The position numbers were made by a program, and so were the translations under genes. The notes under the pieces are model-generated. The model did not search any database, was not told the origin of the DNA, and was given only the letters and a program-made list of their open reading frames with translations. Shown here piece after piece: positions 33,970 to 44,127 of a DNA stretch of 64,000 nucleotides. How positions within the stretch are numbered: the stretch's first letter is position 1; each line of letters starts with the position of its first letter. Source of the stretch: Galeruca laticollis. Its lineage: Eukaryota; Arthropoda; Insecta; Coleoptera; Chrysomelidae. The stretch covers positions 225,014,517-225,078,516 of the forward strand of contig OY998175.1 in the NCBI GenBank assembly GCA_963921935.1, read 5' to 3'.

Positions 33970-34755
33970 CAAAGAGGTAATAAAGTAGTTGATTATTCAA
34001 TTTACCGAAAACCAACACAGACTGATGTGACAATTCCATTCAATTCTAACCACCCTATGGCACACAGACTAGCAGCATATAATTCAATGATAAATAGAGC
34101 TTTTTCAGTTCCTATGAACAAATGTTATTTTGATAGAGAGATTAATACAATTAGACAAATAGCAACATCTAACGGTTATTCATTAGATATGATAAATAAG
34201 CTAATTAGTAAAAAAGAAGAAAAAGTGGCATTACAACTAATATATCCTAAACAAGCTGATGAAATTAAAACTTATAAAACAATCACATATGCAGGAAATA
34301 TATCTAATAATATTTCAAAGATAATATCTTCAGCAACGAATACAACAATTTCTTTTAAAACAGAAAGTAACCTTAGTACAAAATTGTTAAATGTAAAAAC
34401 AAAAATACCACTATTAAGGAAGTCAGGTATATATAAACTCAAATGTCCAGATTGTAATGTTGTCTATTTGGGTCAGATCCTTAGGAATTTTGAAATACGA
34501 CACAGTGAATACTTACGAGCATACAGATTAAAACAACCAGATAAATCCCACTACGCAAAACATCTACTTGACACCAATCATTCATTGACACATAACACAA
34601 AACTAGGAGTGCTGCATATTTGTGAAAAGAAACAAGAACTGGATTTCCTTGAAGAACTGGAAATAAGAAGACATTTAAGGAACCCACAATATGAAATTGG
34701 TAATGAACAGGTAAATCTAGGGAGTTCTCCACTAATAAACTGTCTTCTTAAGTGA
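33967..34755 (+). pseudogene. PLE-A RT C-terminus and GIY-YIG endonuclease, long open frame
   Basis: About 260 codons are open without a break. It begins in the RT C-terminus (KVVDYSIYRKPTQTDVTIPF, NHPMAHRLAAYNSMINRA) and passes a linker (YAGNISNNISKIISSA). The GIY-YIG domain has GIYKLKCPDCNVVYLGQ (34423-34473), EIRHSEYLRAYRLKQPDK, LLDTNHSL and the Glu-containing ELDFLEELEIRRHLR, ending CLLK-stop at 34753. Codons upstream of 33967 come from the (TA)n tract and the opposite strand, so any apparent earlier start is artificial. The intact frame suggests a young copy. Confidence 0.85.
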
Positions 34756-35016
34756 TAATTGTAAAGATCAGCAGATATAGTTTTCCTGGTTTTCTATATC
34801 ATTGCACAGTTATACTGATCTTAATTGGAAAAATGATATCCAGGATATCACCATAGGGCTAATAATATCTAAGCTTCAATATTTGTAATATCACATCTTC
34901 TTCTTTTTTCTATAAACATATATTAAGCCAATCACAAGTTAGGTTACTTCTTGGTCTAGCCAAAAATAACTACTAATCATCAGGTAGGCATAAAATGAAA
35001 TGTAACTTCTGTCATT

Positions 35017-35050
35017 CTGACGATGATATTGATTTATCGAAACAATTGTC
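35017..35050 (+). ncRNA. Hammerhead-like motif, PLE-A copy 2 plus half
   Basis: Identical to the minus-half motif: CTGACGA at 35017-35023, T, GATA/TATC, GAA, ACAATTGT, C at 35050. Helix I is only ATT/AAT in the immediate flank. Confidence 0.5.
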
Positions 35051-35138
35051 AATTTTTTAGAATTTTCAATAACTTTTATTATATTGTGGAATTAGCTAGA
35101 GACCTTGAGTTTCATTTAAAAACACTATTATTTGGTCT

Positions 35139-35478
35139 GTTTATAGGGCGTGAAAGCTTCATGGCTCTATCTGTTGGGCTGTTAACAACACTTTTTGTAT
35201 ATTTGTTAGGGACATTACATTTAAAATTCAAATATCTTTCAGACCAGATACTTTTTGTATACCAATTTGTGATAATTTTTCCTTGTGAGTTGTGGGTGAT
35301 ATTAATATCAAGGAAATTTATTGATTTATTATTTTCTTGTTCAATTGGAAATTGGATTTTATTATTATAGCAGTTAAATTTATCAAGCATATAATTTAAT
35401 TTATTTTTAGGTATACATGCAATACAATCATCAATGTATCTTTTAAAGATTTCTCTAGATGTTATTTCACTAACATTG
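35139..35478 (-). pseudogene. PLE-B reverse transcriptase, active-site part
   Basis: From about 35478 on the minus strand: SNVSEITSREIFKRYIDD, with the RT catalytic YIDD at 35427-35438, then NYMLDKFNC and SINFLDINITHNSQGKIIT followed by NWYTKSIWSERYLNFKC and SPTDRAMKLSRP. These are RT motif C and the C-terminal blocks of PLE RT. The frame is open from 35390 to the insertion point of PLE-A. The fingers and palm upstream of YIDD are missing because the copy is truncated at the inverted junction. Confidence 0.8.
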
Positions 35479-35521
35479 CTTTACCCTACATCCCTAATGT
35501 TAACAGAAAAATTAAGAATAT

Positions 35522-35941
35522 TTGCAAACCTTTCAAAATACAATTTCCGACAAACCACTAAATCAAACTAAACAATTTTTCACTAATTTCAAACCTGCTA
35601 TTTCAAAAACAGAAACACCTAATACAGTTTATGAAATTGAATGTAGCAACTGCAACCAATCATATATAGGACAAACCACACAATACTTGAAAAATAGATT
35701 ACGTAACCACCAAAATTATGTCAAGAATTTAAAAAATAATACAGCTCTGTCCAGTCATTCTTTTAATACTGACCATGAAATGAAATTCAACAGTTTTCAG
35801 ATTTTGGATACTGAAACCAATTTTCATAAAAGATGTATCAAAGAAATGATTCACATTAAGAAAACTAACAATTCACTTAATTTTCGTGAATATGTAGAGA
35901 AATTGGATAATGTATATAGCAATCTAATAAACAAAATTTAA
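35522..35941 (+). pseudogene. PLE-B GIY-YIG endonuclease (plus half)
   Basis: A 139-codon open frame: NTVYEIECSNCNQSYIGQTT, LKNRLRNHQN, LSSHSFNTDHEMKFNSFQIL and ETNFHKRCIKEMIHIKKTNN to YSNLINKI-stop. This is the full GIY-YIG domain and C-terminus without a lesion, unlike the minus half. The homologous region starts near 35479 (CTACATCCCTAATGTTAACA). The first 15 or so codons are in a shifted frame relative to the minus copy, so the apparent ATG is not a real start. Confidence 0.8.
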
Positions 35942-36455
35942 TTTCAACCTTGTGATGTATTTACCCACCCGTTTCAATATATCATCTACAACAGTACTAA
36001 AATGTTTTATTATTTTGGTGTTTTTGAGTTTAAAAAGAAATTAATTCATATCGCCAACAATACATACAGTAAAGATTTCTCTACCTATTTGAAATATAAA
36101 ATGGATTGAGTAATGGAAATATGTAGACCATAAAAATTACCACAATTTCATTCTGAAAATGACTTATATGATTTTAAAAAGTTCACCGTCCTCGTCTTAT
36201 ATGTATGTTTCATTATAATTGTTTTTAAAAAAACTAAAATGAAATTTTAAGCTTTGTTATACAAGAAGAAATAGGGATATTTAACTAATGTTTGTTGTAA
36301 ACTCTCAATTTTATATTTTCAACCTTGATTAAATAATGTTAATATCACCTTTAAATAAAAATAAGACAAGTTTTTATTATTGTAAGGTATTGTTGCAGAT
36401 TGTCTTATAACGAAATTGTAATAGGACATTCATTATGTGTATTATACGAATAGCC

Positions 36456-36490
36456 CTGATGATGAACCTAAATAAAGGATTCGAAACGTT
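36456..36490 (+). ncRNA. Hammerhead-like motif, PLE-B copy 1
   Basis: CTGATGA (36456-36462), T, helix II GAACC/GGATTC with a bulged A and loop TAAATAAA, GAA, then AC/GT and T. The flanks CC and GG extend helix I. The same sequence recurs in copy 2 (44000-44034). Confidence 0.45.
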
Positions 36491-36612
36491 GGAAAAAGAA
36501 AAGCTTTTGAAGTTTTATTTCCTATAAAAGAAGTTGGCGAAGAACCTTTAATTATATATAAATTGAAAATTTTCATACTGCCAATCAACCAATAAAAAAA
36601 TTATTAGTTAAG

Positions 36613-37084
36613 TCCGAGTTTTTTACTGAAAAGTGAGGTGTGAAACAACAATATTTAGAAATGATATCTATGAGAATGATCACTTTGAAAATTGTATCGT
36701 TTTTTTTTGTTGTTTGGCAAGAAACTCTCTCTAAAATTTTATGTAAGAACCTATATTTAACCACTGACATCAATTGTTATTTAAAATATTTTTTTTTGTT
36801 TCAGGTGAGTCCGATAACCTAACACAGGGTACGTAAATATGCTTTTTTTCAATAGTTTCGCCATTTTTTTGACGACGTGTTCGACATAATTCACAGATTT
36901 AAAAATAAAAGATGCGAGCTCACCATTCTCTGAATCACAGTTCATTTCCAATTTTTTAAAAGCGCTAGGTACTACCATTTTTTAGCATCCACCATATTTT
37001 ATAATATTTAACACATTCACGGATAATTACAAATTTTGCGGGGAGCTAAAAAACACACATCGTATTTTTATAGAAAATGACAAT
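36613..37084. other. Unassigned
   Basis: No recognised gene. A 65-codon minus-strand frame (36781-36978) has no family signature. Confidence 0.4.
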
Positions 37085-37110
37085 TTAACACGTTGACGGA
37101 CACATTTGGA
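37085..37110 (+). repeat. piggyBac terminal sequence with TTAA
   Basis: TTAACACGTTGACGGACACA begins at 37085. TTAA followed by CACGTTGACGG is the kind of terminus and target site used by piggyBac elements, and it lies downstream of the transposase 3' end. No matching right terminus was found. Confidence 0.5.
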
Positions 37111-37439
37111 GATGCTTTGTGTGACACTATTGCAACTTCACAAAATTTTGCAATATTATAGTAAAACACATACATGTTATTTAAAAAATCTGAATAATAT
37201 AAAAAATACAAAAACGGCTATAGACGTCGCTGTCACATACTAGACATTTTTCTATACTATTTGTGACGTAGACGTTCATAGACGTTGTCGGTTTAAATAA
37301 AACACTAGAATCACGCAAGTATATTTTTTATTTGAAAACTAATGAAACTTATATGTTATCAAATACTGAATAAAAATGAAAAATTACAATAATGATTATC
37401 AAAAATCTACATATGTTTTATAAAACGTATATAACAAAG

Positions 37440-38420
37440 TGTTATTCTTGATGCCACAATTTAAAACAAGGCGCAGGACAAAGTGAAGGCTTATCTTGAC
37501 AAGTGTCACACCTGAATCTCGTTTCTCACCTCACTTTGTTTTTCGTACATTCCCTACATTATAGAAATAAATTGGGTTTTTTATAATCTTGAGGAACTGG
37601 CATATTTTCCAAAAAATGCTGATTTGGGCTAGGAGCCGTTCTTCTTCCTTTTATTGGATGTTGTTTGACACATTTTCTGCCATCCTCAATATCTTCCATT
37701 TGAAGTATAGATCGAATAACAGCCTCTCTGAATTCGATAGACTTAATTTTTCTCACACTTTTTGTGTATAAGAAATATGAATTCCACATTCCAATGTCCA
37801 AAATCGAGAAATCACCTTTTTGTACCAACGAATTGTTTTGCGTGGGCAACTATAATAGCTTAGCATTTGGTCGCTTTTATCGATTCCGGACATGTGTCTA
37901 TTGTAAGCATGTATTTCTACAGGCTTTTCCTTTTCGATACCCTATTTGTTTCTCACTGTAACTATAACTGGCTTGTATCCAGTCGTTATCGCAACAACTT
38001 CGCGTTTGTCTTTCCATTTACTGACATAAACGCTCTCGGTCTTTTTTTTCGCCAAATATGTTCACCCTTACGCAATTTTTTTTGATAACTATTGAAGGAT
38101 TGCCTTGTCTGTTTGTTCCCAGAGTTCCCATAGAATGAGCTTTATGCCACAATATCTTTGAAGACAAGAAGACGTTATTGTAGAAATTATCCATGTAAAT
38201 GTGGTGACCTTTGTTGAGGTACGGTCCCATAAGTCTGAAAACAAGCTCCTCGGTCTTAGAATTGTGTTCTGGATTCGGTTGTTCTTGATCTCTTCCTTGG
38301 TAAATCTCTGAATTTAATATTTAGCCATCGTGGGAAGTGAGCCATAATGCGTTGCAAGTAATCGTTCTCAGCTTCATATCATGTTATTTTATCTACTTCT
38401 ACAAGAAATGTTTATAATAT
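37440..38420 (-). pseudogene. piggyBac-like transposase fragment
   Basis: Minus strand from about 38400: RTITCNALWLTSHDG, a stop, NSEIYQGRDQEQPNPEHNS, LMGPYLNKGHHIYMDNFYNN (the catalytic Asp motif H..MDNFY) and HSMGTLGTNRQGNPS. After a gap and frame changes: FSILDIGMWNSYFLY and the C-terminal Cys-rich zinc motif (C..C...K.R.ETRFRCDTC then LCPAPCF..WH) down to 37440. The N-terminal half with the first catalytic Asp is missing. It has several lesions. Confidence 0.8.
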
Positions 38421-39743
38421 CTGAACTGTAACAAAATTATAAACATAAATACTTTACCAAAGCCAACACAATATCAATAAATTACTCGATTGCAAGTAAC
38501 CGCATTTTCTCGTAAAAAAAAGATAAAAATGAACGTAAACAACTAATAAAACCCTTGAATTAAAAGACCAACTTCTCTCTCCCCATTGTATCAAATTACT
38601 AACTTATAGTGAATAAATTCCTGTTAAAGAATACACCAAAAATATCTGTACAGTAAATTTGTTAATAGCTCATCGCTGATGATATATACATCCTAAGGAA
38701 ATTAAATTTGTTTCTAGAAATCAGTTAACGAGGTTACTGAAATGATGTAAGATCGAAAATTCGAACAAAGACGTGATAAAGTTATATCATTTATATTTAC
38801 CGCATTCTATATCTCCTCTTTCTCTTTCGTTTACCAAATTCCGAAAGTTCAGATTTCACCGATACACAGTTCTGTATATTATGATCATCATTACCCGGTT
38901 TATAATTACTTTGTTGGCAAACTTGTTAAGTTTACTCTGAAAACTGATCTATTTTCATAATATCAAGATTTTGTTGAGGAAAAATGCTTGAAACCTCCAT
39001 GTGTTATAATGCATACCGACGTTCTTATTTTTCATGTACTATGGCTTTCTTTCATCTTTCGGGATGTGTGAATAAGCATTGTTTTGACAATAACGAATTG
39101 CACTTACCTGATATATTCAAACATAAACAACTATTCTAGTTCACAAGTTAAAAATGGTGGAAATAGAGATCCTACCAATACGAATGTCAGGCAAACATTG
39201 GTCCTTGTACACGTCTCAAGTGGCTCTAGAAAGAATAAGATTTCTATTTAACACATTTAATGCCGTAGCAATTTAGTAACGAACCCCAGTGGACCACTCT
39301 ACTGTATAAAATTTGAATTATCATGTTTTTATAATCAGTATACTTGGCAACGTTGAAGTGAAGAGATATATTGTAGCGAACTTGTCACCTGCAAAAATCT
39401 CAAATTTACGGGACTTGCAGTGAAAAATAATTTATGAAAAGTTGAAAAGTCGATCAGTGGGGAATACTCATAGCGGGTTGGCCTCTGCGGAGAAACTGTG
39501 TCAATGTTTGAACTGTGAATGAAAAAAAACTGATAACTGTAAGTAAAATAAAACAATTATCGAATTATTTCCACATAAATACAGCATATAAGACGACGGT
39601 TGCTAACAAATATTGTGCGACGTTGCCAACTTGTGCACAACATAGTGGAAATAAGAACAAAAAGATAATACAATAGAGTGAAAGCAATACGTAGTGAAAG
39701 AAATTCACTTACCTCCGAAGAGTCGATCTGGGTAGTGAATTGA
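38421..39743. other. Unassigned
   Basis: No coding region recognised. About 50 bp at 39205-39257 (ACACGTCTCAAGTGGCTCTA and following) recurs at 46158-46206. Confidence 0.45.
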
Positions 39744-40050
39744 ATGCTCACACAATCTGCTGAGATGGAGAGGATAGAACAAATGTTTTCCGAAATAAAC
39801 AACAAACTGCAAACAGTGGAGCAAAATCTGAGGAAAATAACAGATGAGATAATAAAATTAAGGGATGAAAATGTCACTCTGAAACAAAAAATTTCACACC
39901 AAGACAAACAAATCGAAATGTTGCAGAGGGAGGCAAAAATGAAAAACTTGGTAATACAGGGAGTGGCTAATGAGGAAAATGAAAAATTAGATGATACTGA
40001 ACAGATAGTCACTGAGAAGGTGAAAAAACATAACAATAATACAACTTTTA
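39744..40050 (+). pseudogene. RTE-like LINE ORF1, coiled-coil N-terminus
   Basis: The open frame has MERIEQMFSEINNKLQTVEQ (Met at 39765), a long heptad coiled coil (RDENVTLKQKISHQDKQIEM) and KNLVIQGVANEENEK. This is the N-terminus typical of ORF1 proteins of insect LINEs in which a coiled-coil ORF1 precedes an AP-endonuclease/RT ORF2. The frame is cut near 40050 by PLE-B; the residues shown beyond that point belong to the PLE. The rest of ORF1 is absent on the far side, so some of the LINE was already lost or was deleted on insertion. Confidence 0.65.
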
Positions 40051-40921
40051 GATATATTTATTGGTTAATTGGCAATATGGAAATTTTCAATTCTTATATA
40101 ATTAATGGTTCTTCGGCAACTTCTTTTATAAGAAATAAAACTTCAAAAGCTTCCCATTTTTTTCTTTTTCCAACGTTTCGAATCCAACAAACCTCACAAT
40201 ACTTGAAAAATAGATTACGTAACCACCAAAATGATGTCAAGAATTTAAAAAATAATACAGCTCTGTCCAGTCATTCTTTTAATACTGGCCATGAATTTAA
40301 TTTCAACAGTTTTCAGATTTTGGATACTGAAACCAATTTTCATAAAAGATGTATTAAATAAATGATTCATATTAAGAAAACTAACAATTCACTTAATTTT
40401 CGTGAAGATGTAGATAAATTGGATAATGTATATAGCAATCTAATAAACCAAATTTAATTTCAAACTTGTGATGTCTCCACCTTCCCGTTTCAATATATCG
40501 TCTACAACCGTACTAAAATGTTTTATTATTTTGGTGTTTTTGCGTTTAAAATGAAATTAATTCATATCGCCAGCAATACATACAGTAAAGATTTCTCTAC
40601 CTATTTGAAGTATGAAATGAATTGAGCAATGGAAATATGTATACCATGAAAATTACCACAATTTCATTCTGAAAATGACTTAGATGATTTTAAAAAGTTC
40701 ACTGTCTTCGTCTTATATGTATCATTATAATTGTTTTTAAAGAAACTAAAATGGATATGTTAAAGTAGCTGGTGAATTTTTCAATTTCAAGCTGTGTATT
40801 ATAACAAGAAATAGGGATATTCAACTAATGTTTGGTGTAAACTCTCAATTTTATATTTTCAACCTTAAATAATGTTAATATCATCTCTTAATAAAAATAA
40901 GAAAAGTTTTTATTATTGTAA

Positions 40922-42617
40922 GCTTAACGTAAATAGTCTTCAAAATAAGTTACATGAATTTTCAGTTTTCTTAACCGAACATCCATTTGATATCGTATGT
41001 TTTTCAGAACATTGGTTAGATAAGAATAACTTGGAATTAATCAAATTAAATGATTATAACTTCATTTCCGATTTTACTCGTTCTAGAAAGCAACATGGGG
41101 GAGTGGCAATATTTTCAAAATCGCATCTAATATGCAAGGCAGTTGATCTGAAGCAGTTTTCTGTTATCTACGATGCCGAGTTTTGTGGAGTAGAATTGAA
41201 AGACACCATAATAATTGCTCTTTATAGATCGTCAAGTAGAGATAATTTCACCATATTAAAAGATCAAATTATTAAACTTCTTGAATATATTCATAGAAAA
41301 TATAAAAACATTGTCTTGGTAGGGGACTTCAATTTAGACATTTCAAAGAACGACGATAAATCCAAAGATCTTAAAACAGTCTCCACAAGTTTCGGATTAC
41401 GCCATACGATTGAGGAGCCTACTAGAATAGTCCTGAATAGTCAATCCTGTCTAGATAACATAGTTACAAACATAGACCCTAGTCTCACTAAAGTGGGAGT
41501 AGTAGATCCTCTAGTGTCTGATCACAACGGCCAATACATATATTTTAATCACCTATTGAATGAAAATGTCCCCATTATTAAACGTGTTATTAACGAAGCA
41601 ACAATAACGGCTTTTTCTGATAAACTTTCTGAAGTTTCTTGGAATGATTTGGATGTTCATAATATGGGTGCAGATAATTTGGCAGAAAACATATTGAATA
41701 CTCTGAAACATATCTCTGATACTTGTTTTTGTGAAAAAACTGTTAAAACAAATAAATCTAATATCAAATGGTTCAACAACACATTGCGTAGTATGAGAAA
41801 AAATGTCATTACAGCAAAAAACAAATTTATGAATACTTATTCGGAAGGTGATTGGGTGAATTACAAAAATTTAAACAAAATATATAAAAAAGCAATTCGC
41901 TCTGAAAAGAAGTTAGCCTACTCAAAGATAATAAAAGATTCGGATAATAAAAATAAAACATGTTGGACAATCGTAAATTCGGAAAGAAGAACTAAAATTA
42001 ATAAAACCAAACAGTCCGATATATCACCACAAAAATTCAATGAATTTTTTACATCGGTATCGGAAATAGTATTAAAATCTCTTGGTGATTCTCAATACGA
42101 GTCGAGTTTCTTTTTAAAAAAACTAAATAAACCTGCATTTTCATTCTTCATGAGTGCAATCTTGGAAAGTGATGTCCATGAGGCTATATTGAAATTAAGT
42201 CATTCGTCATGTTTAGATTTTTACAATATAAATAGCCAAATATTGAAACGTTGTATACACTCATTGACATATCCACTGACCATTTTATTTAATAAATGCT
42301 TAGAGGAAGGATCTTGGCCTGACTCCTTTAAAATATCAAAAATTATTCCATTATATAAAAATGGTGATATAGATTCTCCAGAAAATTTTAGACCCATAGC
42401 AATTTTACCGACGATTAACAAAATATTTGAATTGATAGTCAAAGAAAAATTAATAAATTATTTGGAAGATAAGTCACTTCTAACGGAATTTCAATTCGGC
42501 TATCGCAAAAATAAATCATGCATACGTGCTCTTCTTCGACTCTTAGAGGAAGTTGTACAGAAACTAGGAAGGCGTCAACTCTGTTGCCACTTTATGCGAC
42601 TTAACGAAGGCTTTTGA
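40922..42617 (+). pseudogene. CR1/L2-like LINE ORF2: endonuclease and RT N-terminal part
   Basis: The open frame reads LNVNSLQNKLHEFSVFL, then HPFDIVCFSEHWLDKN (metal-binding Glu), IIIALYRSSSRDNFTI, NIVLVGDFNLDISKND (GDFN motif) and DPLVSDHNGQYIYF (SDH motif). The RT follows: SPENFRPIAILPTINKIFEL and LTEFQFGYRKNKSCIRALLR, then a frameshift near 42580. The apparent first 17 codons (from 40872) are PLE-B 3' UTR read through, not LINE protein. No RNase H is present downstream, which with the tail repeat suggests the CR1/L2 group. Confidence 0.85.
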
Positions 42618-43636
42618 TTGTGTTCCAGCGGATTTACTCCTAAATAAACTGGAATTTTATGGTATTAGAGGAAATGCACACAAATTACTGACATCTTATT
42701 TAAGTAATAGGAAACAGTATGTAGTTTGTGGAAACAACCAGTCTGATTTACGTAATATAGACAACGGCATTCCTCAGGGCTCGATTTTGGGTCCAATACT
42801 TTTTATAATATTTTGTTAACGATTTACCAGAGGCTATTGACACTTTTTGTATTTTATTCGCTGATGATACTACAACTTTATCTGATGGCACACAAGCTGG
42901 TGATAATATTTTGTTGAATCAGTGGTTCCTGGCAAATAAGCTGAAACTCAACGACACTAAAACGAAACACATTCTTTTCAGTTTAGATAAATGGGCTATA
43001 AAATCAGAGCCAGTTAAATTACTGGGTATTCATTTGGATACAAACTTAAGTTGGTCACCTCATGTTGACTACCTTTGTTCAAAATTAGCGAGCCATGTTT
43101 TTGTAATTCGTCAATTAAAATCATGTATACCAACTCATTTGTTAAAGTCTGTATATTATTCACTTTTTCATAGCAATTTAACATATGGTATTATGCTATG
43201 GGGGAGCAGCACATCAGTGCACAAAGTATTTGTGCTACAGAAAACTGTAGTTAGAATAATTTACAACGCACCAAGAAACACCAATTGTAAAAAAATATTC
43301 AAAAAACTTGAAATATTGCCGCTTCCGTGCTTGTATATTTTCGAAGTGTTAATTGAAACACATAAAAATCGATATGTTCTGACTAAACATGCAGATGTTC
43401 ATAATTATGATACTAGAAATAGTAAAGACATTGTCATTCTCAAATCAAGACTGAAAACAACAAAAAACAATAAGTTGGATGTTACATTGTACAATTCATT
43501 TGTAAAATATTTTGAACATAAAAATATAAGTGATATGACGAGAGTTCAATTTAAACATTTTGCAAAGTCTTTTCTTTTAAATTATTGTTTTTATACAGTT
43601 GATGAGTTTTTGGAGGAATTGAATACTTGGGCTTAA
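42578..43636 (+). pseudogene. CR1/L2-like LINE ORF2: RT catalytic and C-terminal part
   Basis: In the shifted frame: ATLCDLTKAFDCVPADLL (first catalytic Asp), NGIPQGSILGPILFIIF. A second shift near 42812 leads to VNDLPEAIDTFCILFADD (catalytic FADD near 42856). Then LLNQWFLANKLKLNDTKT, VKLLGIHLDTNLSWSPHVD and a long open C-terminus ending EELNTWA-stop at 43636. A few residues seem missing just after FADD. Two frameshifts and otherwise open coding indicate a moderately young dead copy. Confidence 0.85.
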
Positions 43637-43999
43637 TGCTTATATGTTTGTTTGTTTTGTTTAATTTAATTTTTACTTTCTATTATTTTTTAACTTATTT
43701 TATATTTTGAAATTGTCATATTTTCATCAATATTTTTACTTTATGAAATGTATGTCTGTATTTATGTAAAATTTTTACTTTCTATTATTCTTATTATATT
43801 TTAAATTTGTCATATACAACACTATACAATCTTTAATATTTTTAGTTGGTAAAATGTATTCATATGTACTACTTTCACTGACTTCTTATGTACTATGTAT
43901 GTGAATGGGGTCAATAAACCATCTATCTATCTATTGTTGCAGATTGTCTTATAACGAAATTGTAATAGAACATTCATTATGTGTATTATATGTATATCC

Positions 44000-44034
44000 C
44001 TGATGATGAACCTAAATAAAGGATTCGAAACGTT
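44000..44034 (+). ncRNA. Hammerhead-like motif, PLE-B copy 2
   Basis: Same core as at 36456: CTGATGA, T, GAACC/GGATTC, GAA, AC/GT, T. Confidence 0.45.
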
Positions 44035-44127
44035 GGAGAAAGAAAAAAAGAAAAGCTTTTGAAGTTTTATTTCTTATAGAAGAGGTTGGCGAAGAACCAT
44101 TATTTATATAAAAATTGAAAATTAATA

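Larger units (their letters stand above)
33199..35127. mobile_element. Penelope-like element family A copy 2, inverted pair
   Basis: A minus-strand 3' end (33199 to 33932) and a longer plus-strand piece (33967 to 35127) meet at a (TA)n tract. The outer ends match the copy at 377-1425, including the extra CTGTCTCGACCCTTACTTCG only on the left. An 11-bp duplication flanks the insertion in PLE-B. The two PLE-A copies are very similar to each other, so they are probably recent. Confidence 0.9.
31945..36612. mobile_element. Penelope-like element family B copy 1, interrupted by PLE-A
   Basis: A minus-strand half (35478 to 31945) faces a plus-strand 3' half (about 35479 to 36612). The minus half is split by the PLE-A insertion at 33199-35127; removing it, with its TTATTTGGTCT duplication, rejoins the coding sequence. 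The plus half ends in the hammerhead-like motif (36456) and an AATAAA-rich tail. A second copy is at 40055-44127. Confidence 0.85.
40922..43936 (+). mobile_element. CR1/L2-like LINE, 5' truncated
   Basis: In PLE-B copy 1 the sequence reads TTATTATTGTAAG then GTATTGTTGCAG without a break. Here the same sequence is split at exactly that point, with the LINE between. The LINE enters within the endonuclease, so it is 5' truncated. Its 3' end has a UTR and a (CTAT)n tail (43915-43936). No clear target duplication. Confidence 0.85.
40055..44127. mobile_element. Penelope-like element family B copy 2, interrupted by a LINE
   Basis: A short minus-strand 3' stub (about 40187 to 40055, starting inside the hammerhead-like motif at GGATTC) joins a plus-strand 3' half beginning at 40188. 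The plus half keeps GIY-YIG coding (LKNRLRNHQNDVKNLKNNTA, then FNSFQILDTETNFHKRC) and a stop at 40359. The 3' UTR is split at 40921/43937 by the CR1/L2-like LINE. It then ends with the motif at 44000 and the tail to about 44127. Confidence 0.8.

Noticed and set aside
36781..36978. 65-codon minus-strand frame as a host exon
   Set aside because: No family signature; the upstream TTTCAG could be a splice site on the plus strand, but nothing coding lies beside it.
39557..40036. A 159-codon minus-strand frame
   Set aside because: Antisense shadow of the coiled-coil LINE ORF1.
40872..40921. Start of the 581-codon LINE frame as a genuine LINE N-terminus
   Set aside because: These codons are PLE-B 3' UTR, as shown by the same sequence in PLE-B copy 1; the LINE is 5' truncated at about 40922.
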